Assembly: GCF_000278135.1 (NCBI RefSeq)
Contig: NZ_JH725022.1
Coordinates: 8,186 to 72,185, forward strand
Reading direction: 5' to 3'
Origin: Candidatus Bartonella washoeensis Sb944nv
Lineage (GTDB): Bacteria > Pseudomonadota > Alphaproteobacteria > Rhizobiales > Rhizobiaceae
DNA length: 64,000 bases
The position numbers and the translations under genes were made by a program. Shown one piece after another: positions 1 to 10,141 of the stretch. The notes under the pieces were generated by a model. It was given only the letters and a program-made list of their open reading frames with translations, was not told the origin of the DNA and did no database searches. Within the stretch, counting starts at the first letter, position 1; each line of letters begins with the position of its first letter.

Positions 1-1908
1 GGTCAATGGAGTGCTCCGACCTTCACGGTTAAGAGTGTTACAGAAGATGGCACAACAGAAGATAAGAACTATCCTGATGTGGCATCTGCTTTTGCTGGTG
101 TCAGCAATTCTCTCACAAATGTTCATAAAGAGATTAATAATGAAATTAATACTGTAAAAGGTGATAGCCTTGTTAAGTGGGATGACGAGAAACAACTCAT
201 CAAGATTGGTGGAGAAAAAGAGGGTAGTGCGATCACTCTTGCAAACAATGAAGGTGCAGATCGGACATTTTCCGGTGTGAAGGCAGCGCAGGTTGGTAAT
301 GAAGCTGTTAACAAAGCGCAACTTGATGAAAATGTGAAGAACCTTTCTGAGAGTATTGGAAATACGAGGGCATTTGCGGTCCATTACGATAACCAAGATG
401 ATCATGTTGATTATACGAGCGTGACTTTGGGTGGTAAAAGTAAAGAACAAGTTGCACTTCATAATGTCAAAGCTGGTAAGATTGCTGAGAATTCGTATGA
501 TGCGATTAATGGTTTTCAGATTAATAAAATAACGCAGGATGTAGCAACATATTTGGGTGGTGGTGCGGCATTTACAGATGGTAGATTTATAGGACCGACA
601 TATCAGGTTTCTAGTGTTGATGCTGATGGTAATATAAAAGAAAAATCATACAGCGATGTTGGTAGCGCGTTTGCGGGTCTTGATAAGAATATTAGTAATG
701 TGAATACGCATTTGACGAATGTGGTCAAAAAATTTGATGAACAAATCACGAATATTACGCAAGCAGTTCAAGGTGATACCTTGTTGTGGGACAAGAGTAA
801 AGGTGTGTTTATAGCGACGCATGGAGAAGAAGGAAACACAACCAATAGCAAGCTTACATCTCTTCAGGCTGGAGATATTTGTGCTAACTCAATGGATGCT
901 GTAAATGGTGATCAGCTCTATTCTCTGAATAAGACACTAGCGGCCTATTTTGGTGGTGGAGCAGGGTATATTGGTGGTCAGTGGATAGCTCCTAGTTTCA
1001 AGGTTTTGCAATTCAATGCAGATGGTAGTTTAGCTGATAAGAAGAGCTATCATGATGTAGCGAGTGCCTTTGATGGTGTAAGTGAGAGTATGACGAGTAT
1101 CAACGAGCGTATAAAAGAGGTTTCGGATAATATTGATACGAATAGTTTGAATTGGAGTGAAGAAACAGGATCGTATGACGCTCTTCATAAAGGGGAAGCG
1201 AGTAAGATTACGAATGTATTGGATGGTAAGATAGCAGAAGGTTCGCAAGAGGTTGTGAATGGTGGCCAGCTTTGGCAGACGAATGAGAAGTTAAAAGATG
1301 TTGAGAATAGGGTAGATACGATTGATCAACAGGTACAAGATATCACGATTGCGGTCACGGATGGAGCTGTTAACTATGACAAAGATGGGGATGGGCAAAA
1401 GACCAATAGCATCACTCTCAAAGGTGGGAATGAAAGTGAACCAGTTTTGATTGAGAATGTTAAGGATGGTAGAATTGAAGAAGGCTCTAGGCAAGCTGTT
1501 AATGGCGGTCAGTTGCATGATTATACGGATCAGCAGATGAAGATAGTTCTTGATGATGCGAAAAAGTATACGGATGAGCAAGTCAGTAGTTTTGTCAATA
1601 ATGGCGTTAACGAGGCGAAAGCTTATACAGATATGAAGTTTGAGGTGTTAAATTATGCCATTGAGGATGTTCGGAAAGAAGCAAGACAAGCTGCTGCTAT
1701 TGGTTTAGCAGTCTCTAACTTAAGTTATGATGATACACCAGGAAAGTTAAGTGTTTCATTTGGTACGGGCGTATGGCACAGCCAATCTGCCTTTGCTATT
1801 GGTGCTGGCTATATGTCTGAAGATGGAAATATTCGTTCCAATGTATCTATCACGAGTGCTGGAGGCCACTGGGGGATAGGCGCAGGGATTACTTTGAGAC
1901 TGAGGTGA
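1..1908 (+). CDS. Trimeric autotransporter adhesin, C-terminal part (BadA/Vomp-like), 5' end outside window
   Basis: The reading frame is open from base 1, so this is the last 635 residues of a larger surface adhesin. Such proteins form trimeric fibres on the outer membrane that bind host matrix and cells. Three copies of a stalk/head unit are visible (starting near bases 1, 586 and 979), each with a G-rich-W/F-x-A/G-P stretch followed by a Y-x-D-V-x-S-A-F segment. YadA-type neck motifs of the form S-x-x-A/V-V-N-G-x-Q-L recur near bases 490, 885, 1240 and 1490. The last ~90 residues resemble the YadA beta-barrel anchor, preceded by a helical segment (A-Y-T-D-M-K-F-E-V). The chain ends in T-L-R-L-R, not an aromatic residue. 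Family membership is clear; which adhesin it is cannot be told without the 5' end. Confidence 0.93.
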   Translation, partial: GQWSAPTFTVKSVTEDGTTEDKNYPDVASAFAGVSNSLTNVHKEINNEINTVKGDSLVKWDDEKQLIKIGGEKEGSAITLANNEGADRTFSGVKAAQVGNEAVNKAQLDENVKNLSESIGNTRAFAVHYDNQDDHVDYTSVTLGGKSKEQVALHNVKAGKIAENSYDAINGFQINKITQDVATYLGGGAAFTDGRFIGPTYQVSSVDADGNIKEKSYSDVGSAFAGLDKNISNVNTHLTNVVKKFDEQITNITQAVQGDTLLWDKSKGVFIATHGEEGNTTNSKLTSLQAGDICANSMDAVNGDQLYSLNKTLAAYFGGGAGYIGGQWIAPSFKVLQFNADGSLADKKSYHDVASAFDGVSESMTSINERIKEVSDNIDTNSLNWSEETGSYDALHKGEASKITNVLDGKIAEGSQEVVNGGQLWQTNEKLKDVENRVDTIDQQVQDITIAVTDGAVNYDKDGDGQKTNSITLKGGNESEPVLIENVKDGRIEEGSRQAVNGGQLHDYTDQQMKIVLDDAKKYTDEQVSSFVNNGVNEAKAYTDMKFEVLNYAIEDVRKEARQAAAIGLAVSNLSYDDTPGKLSVSFGTGVWHSQSAFAIGAGYMSEDGNIRSNVSITSAGGHWGIGAGITLRLR

Positions 1909-1910
1909 AG

Positions 1911-2501
1911 ATGAAGAAAACGAGTATAATTATAAAAAAGCGAAATATTTTGGCTAAGGTTTTGTTCACTCTTGTCTTATTAGGTAAGGGTGAAGGCTTT
2001 GCTGGCGAAAATAATAGTGTCTATACGGTGCATCCACCGCACTTATCAGTTCCTAGTGGAGCTTCTGGGGAGACGCGTCGGGTCATTATGCAATTTGATA
2101 ATTGGACTTTGATTTGTGATGAAAAACAAAAGCTTAAGCAAGGCATATGTAATGTGACGCAGACCGTTCATGATCAGGAAGATAATACTATTTTTAGTTG
2201 GTCTCTTGTTTCTACGAAAAATGGCCAAGCCGTAATGCTCTTTCGAACATTGCCAAATGCTGATATAAATATTCCTATTCAAATGTTTATGGAAGGTGTT
2301 AAAAAGCCTGTTGTCATTCGTTATACGCAATGTAATGAAGAGGTTTGCTTGGCACAGTCGCCGATAGGACCAATTTTTAGTAAACAAATAGAGCAGGATA
2401 AAAAAGTACGTATTTCTTATAAGGTGAAAGAGGGAAAGATATTTTCTTTTACTGTACCATTTAAAGGGCTGAGTGCAGCGCTTTATTCTTTACAACGATA
2501 G
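1911..2501 (+). CDS. IalB-family secreted/periplasmic protein
   Basis: This 196-residue protein belongs to the invasion-associated locus B family (PF06776). It has a basic N-terminus, a hydrophobic stretch and a likely signal cleavage after G-F-A near residue 32. The mature part carries the family's W-x-L-I-C-D start, a G-I-C-N turn and a C-x(4)-C pair (T-Q-C-N-E-E-V-C), which suggests disulphides and an exported location. The ATG at 1911 is preferred: TGAGG at 1901-1905 precedes it, although a GTG at 1905 overlaps the adhesin stop. The 2-base gap to the adhesin gene implies co-transcription. It is a paralogue of ialB at 13997. The biochemical role of the family is not established; a role at the surface or in erythrocyte interaction is inferred from ialB. 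Confidence 0.85.
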   Translation: MKKTSIIIKKRNILAKVLFTLVLLGKGEGFAGENNSVYTVHPPHLSVPSGASGETRRVIMQFDNWTLICDEKQKLKQGICNVTQTVHDQEDNTIFSWSLVSTKNGQAVMLFRTLPNADINIPIQMFMEGVKKPVVIRYTQCNEEVCLAQSPIGPIFSKQIEQDKKVRISYKVKEGKIFSFTVPFKGLSAALYSLQR

Positions 2502-3341
2502 ACTGTGTAGATAAATTTTTAGAAGACTTACTTTTTCATAAATCGTTGCATTGTATTTTCAGATCTAAATGAAGAGTACAATGAGAGAGAGATTCATATC
2601 AATATGATAAGAGATGCTTTATTCAAATAAAAGCATATTTTATAAATGTAAAATCACAATAAAATAATCTTTTTATATAATAAAAAGTCAAGTTGGAGCT
2701 TTTTCATAGCGCTTATAGAGTGAATTATGTTAATCGTTAACAGTAAAAATCAATGAGAGTAGGCCAATTGAAAACTAAGAAAAATAAGTGAGAATACTAC
2801 TTTGGGGACAAGAGAGAGGTTAATTTTTTTTGTAAAAGCTTATACGGCTTTTAGAGCAATTTTATCCAACATCAACAGATTGCAGTTAAGATGTTGCAAT
2901 ATTTAAAGGTAATAGCGTGATTCCTCACGATGCTTTTGTATTGTGAAGACAAAGAAGAATAGGGGTTTAAAGAATTCCTTGAACTATAAGCTCTCCTTTT
3001 TAAACAAAATTCCTCTTAAAGAGCAGTCTTTAAAAATCTTCTTTTTCGTCAGTATATCTGCAATATTCTTTATAAGAGATTTTCTTAGAAACAAATTTAA
3101 TGTGAATTATACAAAAAGAGGTGTGCGGTTACAGAAATGAATGCCAATTTAAACGATTAATTCACAATTTCAAGTTCATAAAGGGAATATGCTATTGTAG
3201 AAAATTTCGATGATAGAAAATAATAATATTTTCTTTATATCAGTAATTTGATACAGCATTGCTGCGCTTAGCTTTTAGCATTTAACAGAATAATTTTCGC
3301 GTTTGCTTATTGGGGGGAAAACGCTCAAAGGATAAGAAAAA
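2502..3341. other. Gene-poor spacer
   Basis: About 840 bases, very AT-rich, with no convincing gene. A 65-codon GTG-initiated frame at 2943-3140 has no ribosome binding site and a low-complexity K/F/N-rich translation, so it is not called. A short hairpin (CAACATC ... GATGTTG) lies near 2867-2896. The promoter for ppx should lie at the downstream end. Confidence 0.6.
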
Positions 3342-4649
3342 ATGACTCCGTTAGATTATGGTTCAAAAGAGCCAAAGCGAGGGAGAGCGTATGGTATTAG
3401 AGCAGGGCAATTGTGTGGTCATCATGGTGGCAACGAAAATAAACCTTCTGCAATGTTACAGACGGGGGCAAGCTCTGTTTTTGTCGATGTAAAAAAACAA
3501 CAGCGAAAAAGACATTGGAAACAGAAACAGGTACTTATTCAATCGGACACAGCTTGTGAAGTCCGTAGTCGAGTAATTTTAGGCGTTAAAACAAAAAATC
3601 AGACAACTGCTTTTTTCCGAAGGTTTTCTAAGTTAAAATCTCCTCCTCTTTACGCAGCACTTGATTTAGGAACCAATAATTGTCGTCTTCTTATCGCATC
3701 TCCTAGTAAACCGGGTTGTTTTAGGGTTGTTGATGGTTTTTCACGTATTGTACGGTTAGGAGAAGGTTTGGTAAGCAACGGCTTTCTTAATACAAAAGCT
3801 ATGGATCGGGCGATTGAAGCATTAAAAGTTTGTCGTTTAAAGCTAAAACAAAGGCATATTAGACGTTATCGCTTAGTTGCAACGGAAGCTTGTCGTTCGG
3901 CTAAAAATGGGAGACATTTTATTCAGCGTGTTTTGGATGAGACTGGACTTAAATTAGAAATTGTTGATCAAAAAACAGAAGCGCGTTTTGCTGTTTCAGG
4001 GTGTGGTACGCTTGTTGAGCCGAATACCGATGCAATTGTACTCTTTGATATTGGAGGTGGATCATCGGAAATTGTACTCCTGGATGTTTCCAAAAAGCGT
4101 TCTTTACATCTAGCTGAACAGATCACAGCTTGGACTTCTCTTCCTGTTGGTGTTGTCACACTTGCTGAGCGCTTTGGAGGTAATGATATTAGTTTAGAAG
4201 ATTTTGAAAATATGAAAAGTTATGTGCGGGGTTTTTTAAATAAATTTTCAGATCGTTATAAATTAGGGACACTAGCTCAAGGATCAAGATTTCATCTTTT
4301 GGGAACCTCTGGAACAATTACGACTTTAGCAGGAATACACCTTAATTTAGAGCGTTACGATCGGAAACAAATTGATGGCATTTGGATGAATGATGCAGAC
4401 ATTACTCTTATGACGAAACGCTTATTGTCATGGGATATAAAAAAACGTGTAACAAATCCTTGTATTGGGCGAGAGAGAGCAGATTTAATTTTAGCTGGCT
4501 GCGCAATTTTAGACGTTATACGAGAAGTTTGGCCTAGTCAGCGTTTAAGAGTTGCTGATCGTGGATTGAGAGAAGGAATTCTGATAGAGCTGATGTTACG
4601 CGATGGTGTATGGTGTCACCATAGGAAGAAAAGAGGCTTCAAGCGTTAG
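3342..4649 (+). CDS. ppx: Ppx/GppA-type exopolyphosphatase / pppGpp phosphohydrolase
   Basis: A 435-residue member of the Ppx/GppA family, which removes phosphate from polyphosphate or pppGpp and has the ASKHA actin-like fold. The first ~100 residues are a basic extension; the catalytic domain begins at L-Y-A-A-L-D-L-G-T-N-N-C-R, the phosphate-1 loop. A second glycine loop, F-D-I-G-G-G-S-S-E, follows about 125 residues later, then L-G-T-S-G-T near residue 325. These are the expected nucleotide/phosphate-binding elements. AAAGGATAAG lies just before the ATG. The gene is 33 bases upstream of rlmE in the same direction, a pairing common in rhizobia. Whether polyphosphate or pppGpp is the main substrate cannot be read from sequence. 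Confidence 0.9.
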   Translation: MTPLDYGSKEPKRGRAYGIRAGQLCGHHGGNENKPSAMLQTGASSVFVDVKKQQRKRHWKQKQVLIQSDTACEVRSRVILGVKTKNQTTAFFRRFSKLKSPPLYAALDLGTNNCRLLIASPSKPGCFRVVDGFSRIVRLGEGLVSNGFLNTKAMDRAIEALKVCRLKLKQRHIRRYRLVATEACRSAKNGRHFIQRVLDETGLKLEIVDQKTEARFAVSGCGTLVEPNTDAIVLFDIGGGSSEIVLLDVSKKRSLHLAEQITAWTSLPVGVVTLAERFGGNDISLEDFENMKSYVRGFLNKFSDRYKLGTLAQGSRFHLLGTSGTITTLAGIHLNLERYDRKQIDGIWMNDADITLMTKRLLSWDIKKRVTNPCIGRERADLILAGCAILDVIREVWPSQRLRVADRGLREGILIELMLRDGVWCHHRKKRGFKR

Positions 4650-4682
4650 CGAGTTATCAGAATATGGAGATAATGAATAGCT

Positions 4683-5411
4683 ATGAAAAAAACGACAAAA
4701 ACACCGACTGGTGGATATGGTGGTTCAGGATCGCATGAATTATATCAGCGTGTGAAGAAAAAAGCAGGAACTATTAAAGCATCGTCACGGCGGTGGTTAG
4801 AGAGGCATCTCAATGATCCTTATGTCCATCAGTCGAAAGTGGATGGTTATCGTTCGCGTGCAGCCTATAAGCTAATCGAAATTAATGAGCGCTATCAGTT
4901 TCTCAAAAAAGGTCAAAAGATTATTGATTTGGGAGCAGCGCCAGGTGGATGGTGTCAGGTGGCTGGGCGTATAGTAGGGTCAAGTGACGAAAAACCTAGC
5001 GTGGTTGGTATTGATTATTTGCATGTCGACCCTTTGCCTGGAGTTGTAATGCTGGAAATGGACTTTTTGCATGCAGATGCACCGCAGAAATTAATTGATG
5101 CTTTAGGGACAAAGCCGGATGTTGTGCTTTCTGATATGGCGGCACCAACAACAGGACATCGTCAGACAGATCATTTAAGGACGATTTATTTATGTGAGGT
5201 TGCTGCCGACTTTGCTCTTTCGGTTCTCAGGCCTAGAGGACATTTTCTAGCAAAGGCCTTTCAAGGTGGAGCAGAAAATACTCTTCTCAATAAATTGAAA
5301 CAGAACTTTAAAACAGTCCATCATGTTAAACCACCTGCGAGCCGGATGGAATCAGTGGAGCTTTATCTTCTGGCACTTGAATTTAAAGCAAAAACAGAAA
5401 TCGAACAATAA
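4683..5411 (+). CDS. rlmE: 23S rRNA (uridine-2'-O-)methyltransferase RlmE (FtsJ/RrmJ)
   Basis: This 242-residue enzyme 2'-O-methylates a uridine in the A-loop of 23S rRNA, using S-adenosylmethionine. The SAM-binding motif D-L-G-A-A-P-G-G-W is at residues 82-90. The K-D-K-E catalytic tetrad is visible as K63 (A-A-Y-K-L), D151 (S-D-M-A-A-P), K191 (L-A-K-A-F-Q) and E226 (S-V-E-L-Y-L). The ~50-residue N-terminal extension before the core is usual in alphaproteobacterial members. It lies 33 bases after ppx and is probably in the same transcript. Confidence 0.97.
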   Translation: MKKTTKTPTGGYGGSGSHELYQRVKKKAGTIKASSRRWLERHLNDPYVHQSKVDGYRSRAAYKLIEINERYQFLKKGQKIIDLGAAPGGWCQVAGRIVGSSDEKPSVVGIDYLHVDPLPGVVMLEMDFLHADAPQKLIDALGTKPDVVLSDMAAPTTGHRQTDHLRTIYLCEVAADFALSVLRPRGHFLAKAFQGGAENTLLNKLKQNFKTVHHVKPPASRMESVELYLLALEFKAKTEIEQ

Positions 5412-5541
5412 CTTCTTCTTTTCAGAAAGTTTAAATGTACTTACTTATTTATAGTTTTTCTTTTGTAAATGGTGAAAAACTGGTAAAACTGATGCATTAC
5501 CTATAGAGGTAAAGGGATTGATTCCTCGGTGAGTGTTTCCA

Positions 5542-6567
5542 ATGAAATTTCTTGATCAAGCTAAAGTCTATATTCGTTCTGGTAATGGAGGAGCAGGGGC
5601 AGTATCATTTCGTCGTGAAAAATTCATAGAATTTGGCGGTCCTGATGGGGGCAATGGAGGACGTGGTGGTGATGTTTGGGCTCTCGTTGTTGATGGGCTT
5701 AATACGTTGATTGACTATCGCTACCAGCAGCATTTTAGAGCAAAAACAGGGGGGCATGGCAAGGGTCGTAATATGACGGGTGAAAAGGGGGATGATATTA
5801 TCCTGAAAGTGCCGGTTGGGACACAAATTTTTGAAGAAGATAATACGACATTAGTCTGTGATTTAACGGAAGTTGGACAACGTTATCGTCTTGCAAAAGG
5901 AGGGAATGGTGGTTTTGGGAATCTTCATTTTACAACATCTACGAATCGGGCGCCTCGCCGTGCAAATCCGGGTTTAGCTGGAGAAGAGCGCATACTTTGG
6001 CTTCGTTTGAAGTTAATTGCTGATGCTGGGCTTATTGGTTTACCGAATGCTGGAAAGTCAACCTTTTTAGCGTCAGTAACGGCTGCAAAACCAAAAGTTG
6101 CAGATTATCCTTTTACCACTCTCTATCCTCACCTTGGTGTTGTCCGCATTGATGCTCGTGAATTTGTGTTGGCTGATATTCCTGGCTTGATTGAAGGAGC
6201 ACATGAAGGCGTTGGGATCGGAGATCGTTTTTTAGGGCATGTAGAACGTTGTCGTGTTTTATTTCATTTGATTTCTGCTCAAGAAGAAGATGTGGCAAAA
6301 GCATACCAGATTGTGCGTAATGAACTCGAGGCATACGGAAATAATCTGAGTGATAAGACTGAAATTGTAGCTTTAAGCCAGATAGATACTCTGACCGTTG
6401 AGGAGCGTAAAGCCAAACAGGAGGTTTTGCAAAGAGTAACGGGTAAATCTGTAATGATGTTTTCTGCGGTCAGTCGCGAAGGTTTAGAAAATGTGCTGCG
6501 TGCTGGTGCACACATTATTGAAATGGCACGCAAAGAGGATGTCGAAGGAGATATCAAAATTGAATAA
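5542..6567 (+). CDS. obg: GTPase Obg (CgtA)
   Basis: A ribosome-associated GTPase needed for 50S assembly and stress control. The start is taken at ATG 5542 because M-K-F-L-D-Q is the family's standard N-terminus and GGTGAG lies 8 bases upstream; a GTG at 5533 is in frame but less likely. The glycine-rich Obg fold spans residues 1-158. The G domain follows, with G1 G-L-P-N-A-G-K-S-T at 166-174, G3 D-I-P-G at 212-215 and G5 S-A-V-S-R-E-G. The G4 element reads S-Q-I-D in place of N-K-x-D, a variant seen in rhizobial Obg proteins. It overlaps or abuts proB. Confidence 0.97.
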   Translation: MKFLDQAKVYIRSGNGGAGAVSFRREKFIEFGGPDGGNGGRGGDVWALVVDGLNTLIDYRYQQHFRAKTGGHGKGRNMTGEKGDDIILKVPVGTQIFEEDNTTLVCDLTEVGQRYRLAKGGNGGFGNLHFTTSTNRAPRRANPGLAGEERILWLRLKLIADAGLIGLPNAGKSTFLASVTAAKPKVADYPFTTLYPHLGVVRIDAREFVLADIPGLIEGAHEGVGIGDRFLGHVERCRVLFHLISAQEEDVAKAYQIVRNELEAYGNNLSDKTEIVALSQIDTLTVEERKAKQEVLQRVTGKSVMMFSAVSREGLENVLRAGAHIIEMARKEDVEGDIKIE

Positions 6568-6568
6568 A

Positions 6569-7708
6569 ATGGCAGTTGGGTTGCAAAAGCTCTCACACTA
6601 TAAACGCATTGTGGTCAAAATTGGATCTGCGCTTTTAGTTGATCCTCAGACAGGTTTACGAGCTCAATGGCTTAAGAGTTTGATAAGTGATGTTGTTGAG
6701 TTACGTCAAAACGGCGTTGAGATTTTATTGGTATCTTCAGGAGCTATTGCTTTAGGGAGAACATTGCTGCATCTTCCTAAGGGTGCTTTGAAGTTGGAGG
6801 AGAGTCAGGCATGTGCTGCTTTGGGGCAAATTGAATTAGCTAAAACATATGGTGATGCTCTTGCTCAACATGGATTAAAAACTGGTCAGATTTTGCTCAC
6901 TTTATTTGATACGGAAGAACGACGACGTTATCTCAATGCACGCGCTACGATTAATGTGCTTTTGCGTTTTGGAGCGGTACCCGTTATTAATGAGAATGAT
7001 ACTGTTGCAACAACTGAAATTCGTTATGGTGATAATGATCGTTTAGCGGCACGTGTGGCAACGATGATGGGGGCAGATCTTTTGATACTTTTATCAGATA
7101 TTGATGGTCTTTATACGAAATCTCCACAGTGTAATCCAACGGCTGAATTTATTCCCTTTATTGCATCAATCACGAGTGATATTGAGAAAATGGCAGATGT
7201 TGCTGCTTCAGAATTTTCTCGGGGAGGAATGAAGACCAAGCTTGATGCTGGGAAAATAGCGAATTCTGCTGGAACAGCTATGATTATTACTTCAGGTAAG
7301 CGTATGAACCCTCTTGCAGCGATTGACAGAGGGGAACGCAAAAGTTTTTTTGCTGCTGGTGAAAAGTCTATCAATGCTTGGAAAACGTGGATTTCTGGTC
7401 ATTTAGAACCATCTGGTATTTTGACGATTGATCAGGGAGCTGTTCAGGCTCTTGAATCGGGAAAATCATTATTAGCTGCAGGAGTCGTAGCGATTGATGG
7501 GATATTTCATCGTGGAGATACGGTTGCAATTGTTGATGCGAATGGAGTTGAGATTGCTCGTGGGCTTGTGAGTTATGGCAAAGATGAAGCTGTACGCATT
7601 ATGGGGCGTAAAAGTGAAGAAATTGTATCTATCCTTGGATATGAAGCGCGTTCTGCTATGGTGCATCGTAATGATATGGTTGTACGCTGCTTAACTCATT
7701 CTGCTTAA
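6569..7708 (+). CDS. proB: Glutamate 5-kinase
   Basis: First enzyme of proline synthesis: it phosphorylates glutamate to gamma-glutamyl phosphate. The amino-acid-kinase domain starts at [11 protein letters not shown] and contains [14 protein letters not shown] and [10 protein letters not shown]-terminal PUA domain occupies about residues 280-370. The start is uncertain. ATG 6569 gives 379 residues. An in-frame TTG at 6560 has AAGGAG (6545-6550) nine bases upstream, and an ATG at 6539 lies inside obg. proA follows directly, so proB-proA form the usual pair. Confidence 0.95.
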   Translation: MAVGLQKLSHYKRIVVKIGSALLVDPQTGLRAQWLKSLISDVVELRQNGVEILLVSSGAIALGRTLLHLPKGALKLEESQACAALGQIELAKTYGDALAQHGLKTGQILLTLFDTEERRRYLNARATINVLLRFGAVPVINENDTVATTEIRYGDNDRLAARVATMMGADLLILLSDIDGLYTKSPQCNPTAEFIPFIASITSDIEKMADVAASEFSRGGMKTKLDAGKIANSAGTAMIITSGKRMNPLAAIDRGERKSFFAAGEKSINAWKTWISGHLEPSGILTIDQGAVQALESGKSLLAAGVVAIDGIFHRGDTVAIVDANGVEIARGLVSYGKDEAVRIMGRKSEEIVSILGYEARSAMVHRNDMVVRCLTHSA

Positions 7709-7757
7709 AGATTTATCTTTTATCTTAATTTATTGTTTTGGCAGAGTGGATGATACT

Positions 7758-9014
7758 ATGACTTTAGAAGAACAAATGAAGGATATGGGGCAAAAAGCAC
7801 GTCATGCTGCTGCGGCGTTGGCAGTTATGTCTTCTGAACAAAAGAACAAAGCCTTGAAAATGATAGCTTTGGGTTTAGAGGCTCAATCAGATGAAATTTT
7901 AAGGGCTAATCATCAAGATTTAGTGAATGCTGCTCAGAATAATTTAAAGGCAGCGATGATTGATCGATTAAAGTTAGATGAAGGCCGCTTGCGTGCAATC
8001 ATAGAGAGTGTCCGGCAAGTTGCTTGTTTGCCTGATCCTGTTGGTCAAGTGATGAGTGAATGGACGCGCCCAAATGGGCTTCATATCAGTCGTGTTCGTA
8101 CACCTCTTGGTGTGATTGGTATTATTTATGAGAGTCGACCAAATGTTACCATTGATGCAAGTGTTTTGTGCTTAAAAGCTGGAAATGCTGCAATTTTACG
8201 CGGTGGTTCGGATAGTTTTCATTCTGCTCATGCACTTCATTCGGTGTTGGTGAGAGCATTAGTAGAAGCTGGTTTCCCTAAAGATGCAATTCAAATGGTT
8301 GGAACGAAAGATCGCGATGCAGTTGGAGAGATGCTCAAAGGATTAGATGGAGCGATTGACGTGATCGTGCCCCGTGGAGGAAAAAATCTTGTTGCGCGTG
8401 TTCAATCTGATGCACGTGTTCCAATTTTTGCACATTTAGAGGGACTTTGTCATATTTATATTGATAAATCAGCAGATTTAAATATGGCACGTGATATTGT
8501 ACTGAATGCAAAATTGCGGCGTACTGGCATATGTGGGGCTGTTGAAACGGTTTTAATTGACAGCCAGGCATTAAAAAAGTTTTTTCCTGTTCTTGTTGTT
8601 TTACAGGAGAACGGATGTGAAATTCGCGCAACAGAAGATATCGTTTTGTTAATGCCAGAGGCTAAATTAGCATGTGAAGAAGACTGGTCGTGTGAATATC
8701 TTGATGCAATTCTTTCTGTTAAAACAGTTAAGGGTGTTGAAGGAGCCATTGCCCATATCAAGCGTTATTCATCAGGACATACTGAATCGATTATTGCTGA
8801 GGATATGGAAGTGGTGGAGAACTTTTTTAATCATTTGGATTCAGCCATTTTATTGCATAATGCATCTACACAATTTGCTGATGGAGGTGAATTTGGTTTT
8901 GGAATGGAAATTGGTATTGCGACAGGAAAAATGCACGCGCGTGGACCCATAGGTGTTGAACAACTGACATCATTTCAGTATCATATTAAAGGAAATGGAC
9001 AGATTAGACCTTGA
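7758..9014 (+). CDS. proA: Glutamate-5-semialdehyde dehydrogenase (gamma-glutamyl phosphate reductase)
   Basis: Second enzyme of proline synthesis, reducing gamma-glutamyl phosphate with NADPH. 418 residues, aldehyde-dehydrogenase superfamily. Visible are the cofactor-binding Y-E-S-R-P-N-V-T segment, the G-G-K-N-L-V loop and the catalytic cysteine in [11 protein letters not shown] 7758 is preferred because AGTGGA lies seven bases before it; a GTG at 7746 is in frame. The stop codon overlaps the TTG start of nadD by four bases, indicating translational coupling. Confidence 0.97.
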   Translation: MTLEEQMKDMGQKARHAAAALAVMSSEQKNKALKMIALGLEAQSDEILRANHQDLVNAAQNNLKAAMIDRLKLDEGRLRAIIESVRQVACLPDPVGQVMSEWTRPNGLHISRVRTPLGVIGIIYESRPNVTIDASVLCLKAGNAAILRGGSDSFHSAHALHSVLVRALVEAGFPKDAIQMVGTKDRDAVGEMLKGLDGAIDVIVPRGGKNLVARVQSDARVPIFAHLEGLCHIYIDKSADLNMARDIVLNAKLRRTGICGAVETVLIDSQALKKFFPVLVVLQENGCEIRATEDIVLLMPEAKLACEEDWSCEYLDAILSVKTVKGVEGAIAHIKRYSSGHTESIIAEDMEVVENFFNHLDSAILLHNASTQFADGGEFGFGMEIGIATGKMHARGPIGVEQLTSFQYHIKGNGQIRP

Positions 9015-9637
9015 AACAGCCATTCCTCCCATGGAAGGATCGCATACCACATGTGGAAAGATCCAATGTTGTTGGCCTTTTTGGTGGGTCCTTTAATCCA
9101 CCGCATGCAGGGCATCTTCTTGTTGCAAAAATTGCAATTCGGCGTTTGCGCCTTGATCAATTATGGTGGATGGTGACTCCGGGAAACCCCTTAAAAGATT
9201 GTACACATTTACCATCTTTAGAAGAGAGAATGCAATTAAGTGTTGAACTCATTGATCATTCGAAGATTCGTGTAACAGGTTTTGAGCAGGCGATAGGCAG
9301 CACAGTATCGGTAGATACGATTTCTCATATTCTTGCGCATTACCGTGATGTGCATTTTGTCTGGGTTATGGGTGCAGATAGTTTGGCAACAATTCATCAT
9401 TGGTATCGGTGGCGTGATATCATATCTATGCTTCCTATAGCGATTATCGATCGTCCTTTTGTGCATATGTCAGCACTTTCTTCTCCTATGGCGCATATTT
9501 ACCGCTATTTTCGTTTAGATGAGAGGGAGAGTGTACGATTACCTTTTATGAAACCACCGGCTTGGACTTATTTGCATGGACCTCTGTCTTTTCAGTCTTC
9601 AACGAATCTTCGTTTAAAGGGGAATGATTTTGCTTGA
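9011..9637 (+). CDS. nadD: Nicotinate-nucleotide adenylyltransferase
   Basis: NadD adenylates nicotinate mononucleotide in NAD synthesis. The 208-residue protein has the nucleotidyltransferase signature [11 protein letters not shown] near the N-terminus, a G-A-D-S substrate loop and the C-terminal S-S-T-N-L-R motif that replaces the usual S-S-T-x-I-R. The start is TTG 9011, inside the overlapping TTGA of the proA stop. The next in-frame ATG is far downstream and would delete the signature. The gene order proA-nadD-rsfS-rlmH is conserved in rhizobia. Confidence 0.95.
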   Translation: MKQPFLPWKDRIPHVERSNVVGLFGGSFNPPHAGHLLVAKIAIRRLRLDQLWWMVTPGNPLKDCTHLPSLEERMQLSVELIDHSKIRVTGFEQAIGSTVSVDTISHILAHYRDVHFVWVMGADSLATIHHWYRWRDIISMLPIAIIDRPFVHMSALSSPMAHIYRYFRLDERESVRLPFMKPPAWTYLHGPLSFQSSTNLRLKGNDFA

Positions 9638-9696
9638 ACATTTTATAAGATTCTGCTTCTCTTTTTGGGGAAGTTCTTCTTTTTTCTCTATTCTAA

Positions 9697-10140
9697 ATGA
9701 TAAGAAAGGATATTAGTCTGGAAAACATTTCACAAAAACACTCTTATTGTATTGTACCTTCGGCAGAAAAAAAAATCTTTTCTGCCAGTGATGGTCTCAA
9801 AGTTATTCTCAAAAGTTTAGATGATACAAAAGCAGAAGATATCGTCTCAATTGATATTCAGGGCAGGTCGTCTTTAGCTGATTATATAGTTATAGCTTCA
9901 GCACATTCACAGCGTCATGTATCTTCTGTTGCTGACCATTTGTTATGTACTTGGAAAGACAATGGATATGGTCGAGTGAGCGTGGAAGGGCTTGCTGGAG
10001 GTGATTGGGTATTGATTGATACAGGCGATATTATCGTTCACCTTTTTCGTCCAGAAGTTCGTCTCTTTTATAATTTAGAAAAGATGTGGCTCGTTCCTGA
10101 CTTAAATAATGCAAAATCGGTTCTCTTTGGGGATCATTGA
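9697..10140 (+). CDS. rsfS: Ribosomal silencing factor RsfS (Iojap-like)
   Basis: RsfS binds uL14 on the 50S subunit and blocks joining of subunits under poor nutrition. The 147-residue protein has an alphaproteobacterial N-terminal extension of about 30 residues before the core. The core shows A-E-D-I-V-S-I-D, A-D-Y-I-V-I-A-S-A-H-S and the D-W-V-L-I-D-T-G-D-I-I-V-H-L-F segment typical of the family. It ends one base before rlmH begins, so the two are translated from one message. Confidence 0.95.
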   Translation: MIRKDISLENISQKHSYCIVPSAEKKIFSASDGLKVILKSLDDTKAEDIVSIDIQGRSSLADYIVIASAHSQRHVSSVADHLLCTWKDNGYGRVSVEGLAGGDWVLIDTGDIIVHLFRPEVRLFYNLEKMWLVPDLNNAKSVLFGDH

Positions 10141-10141
10141 C

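Noticed and set aside
2943-3140. 65-codon GTG frame in the adhesin-ppx spacer
   Set aside because: No ribosome binding site, low-complexity K/N/F-rich translation, no recognisable features.
5542-6567. S-Q-I-D in place of N-K-x-D in Obg
   Set aside because: A known lineage variant in rhizobial Obg proteins; no sign of decay.
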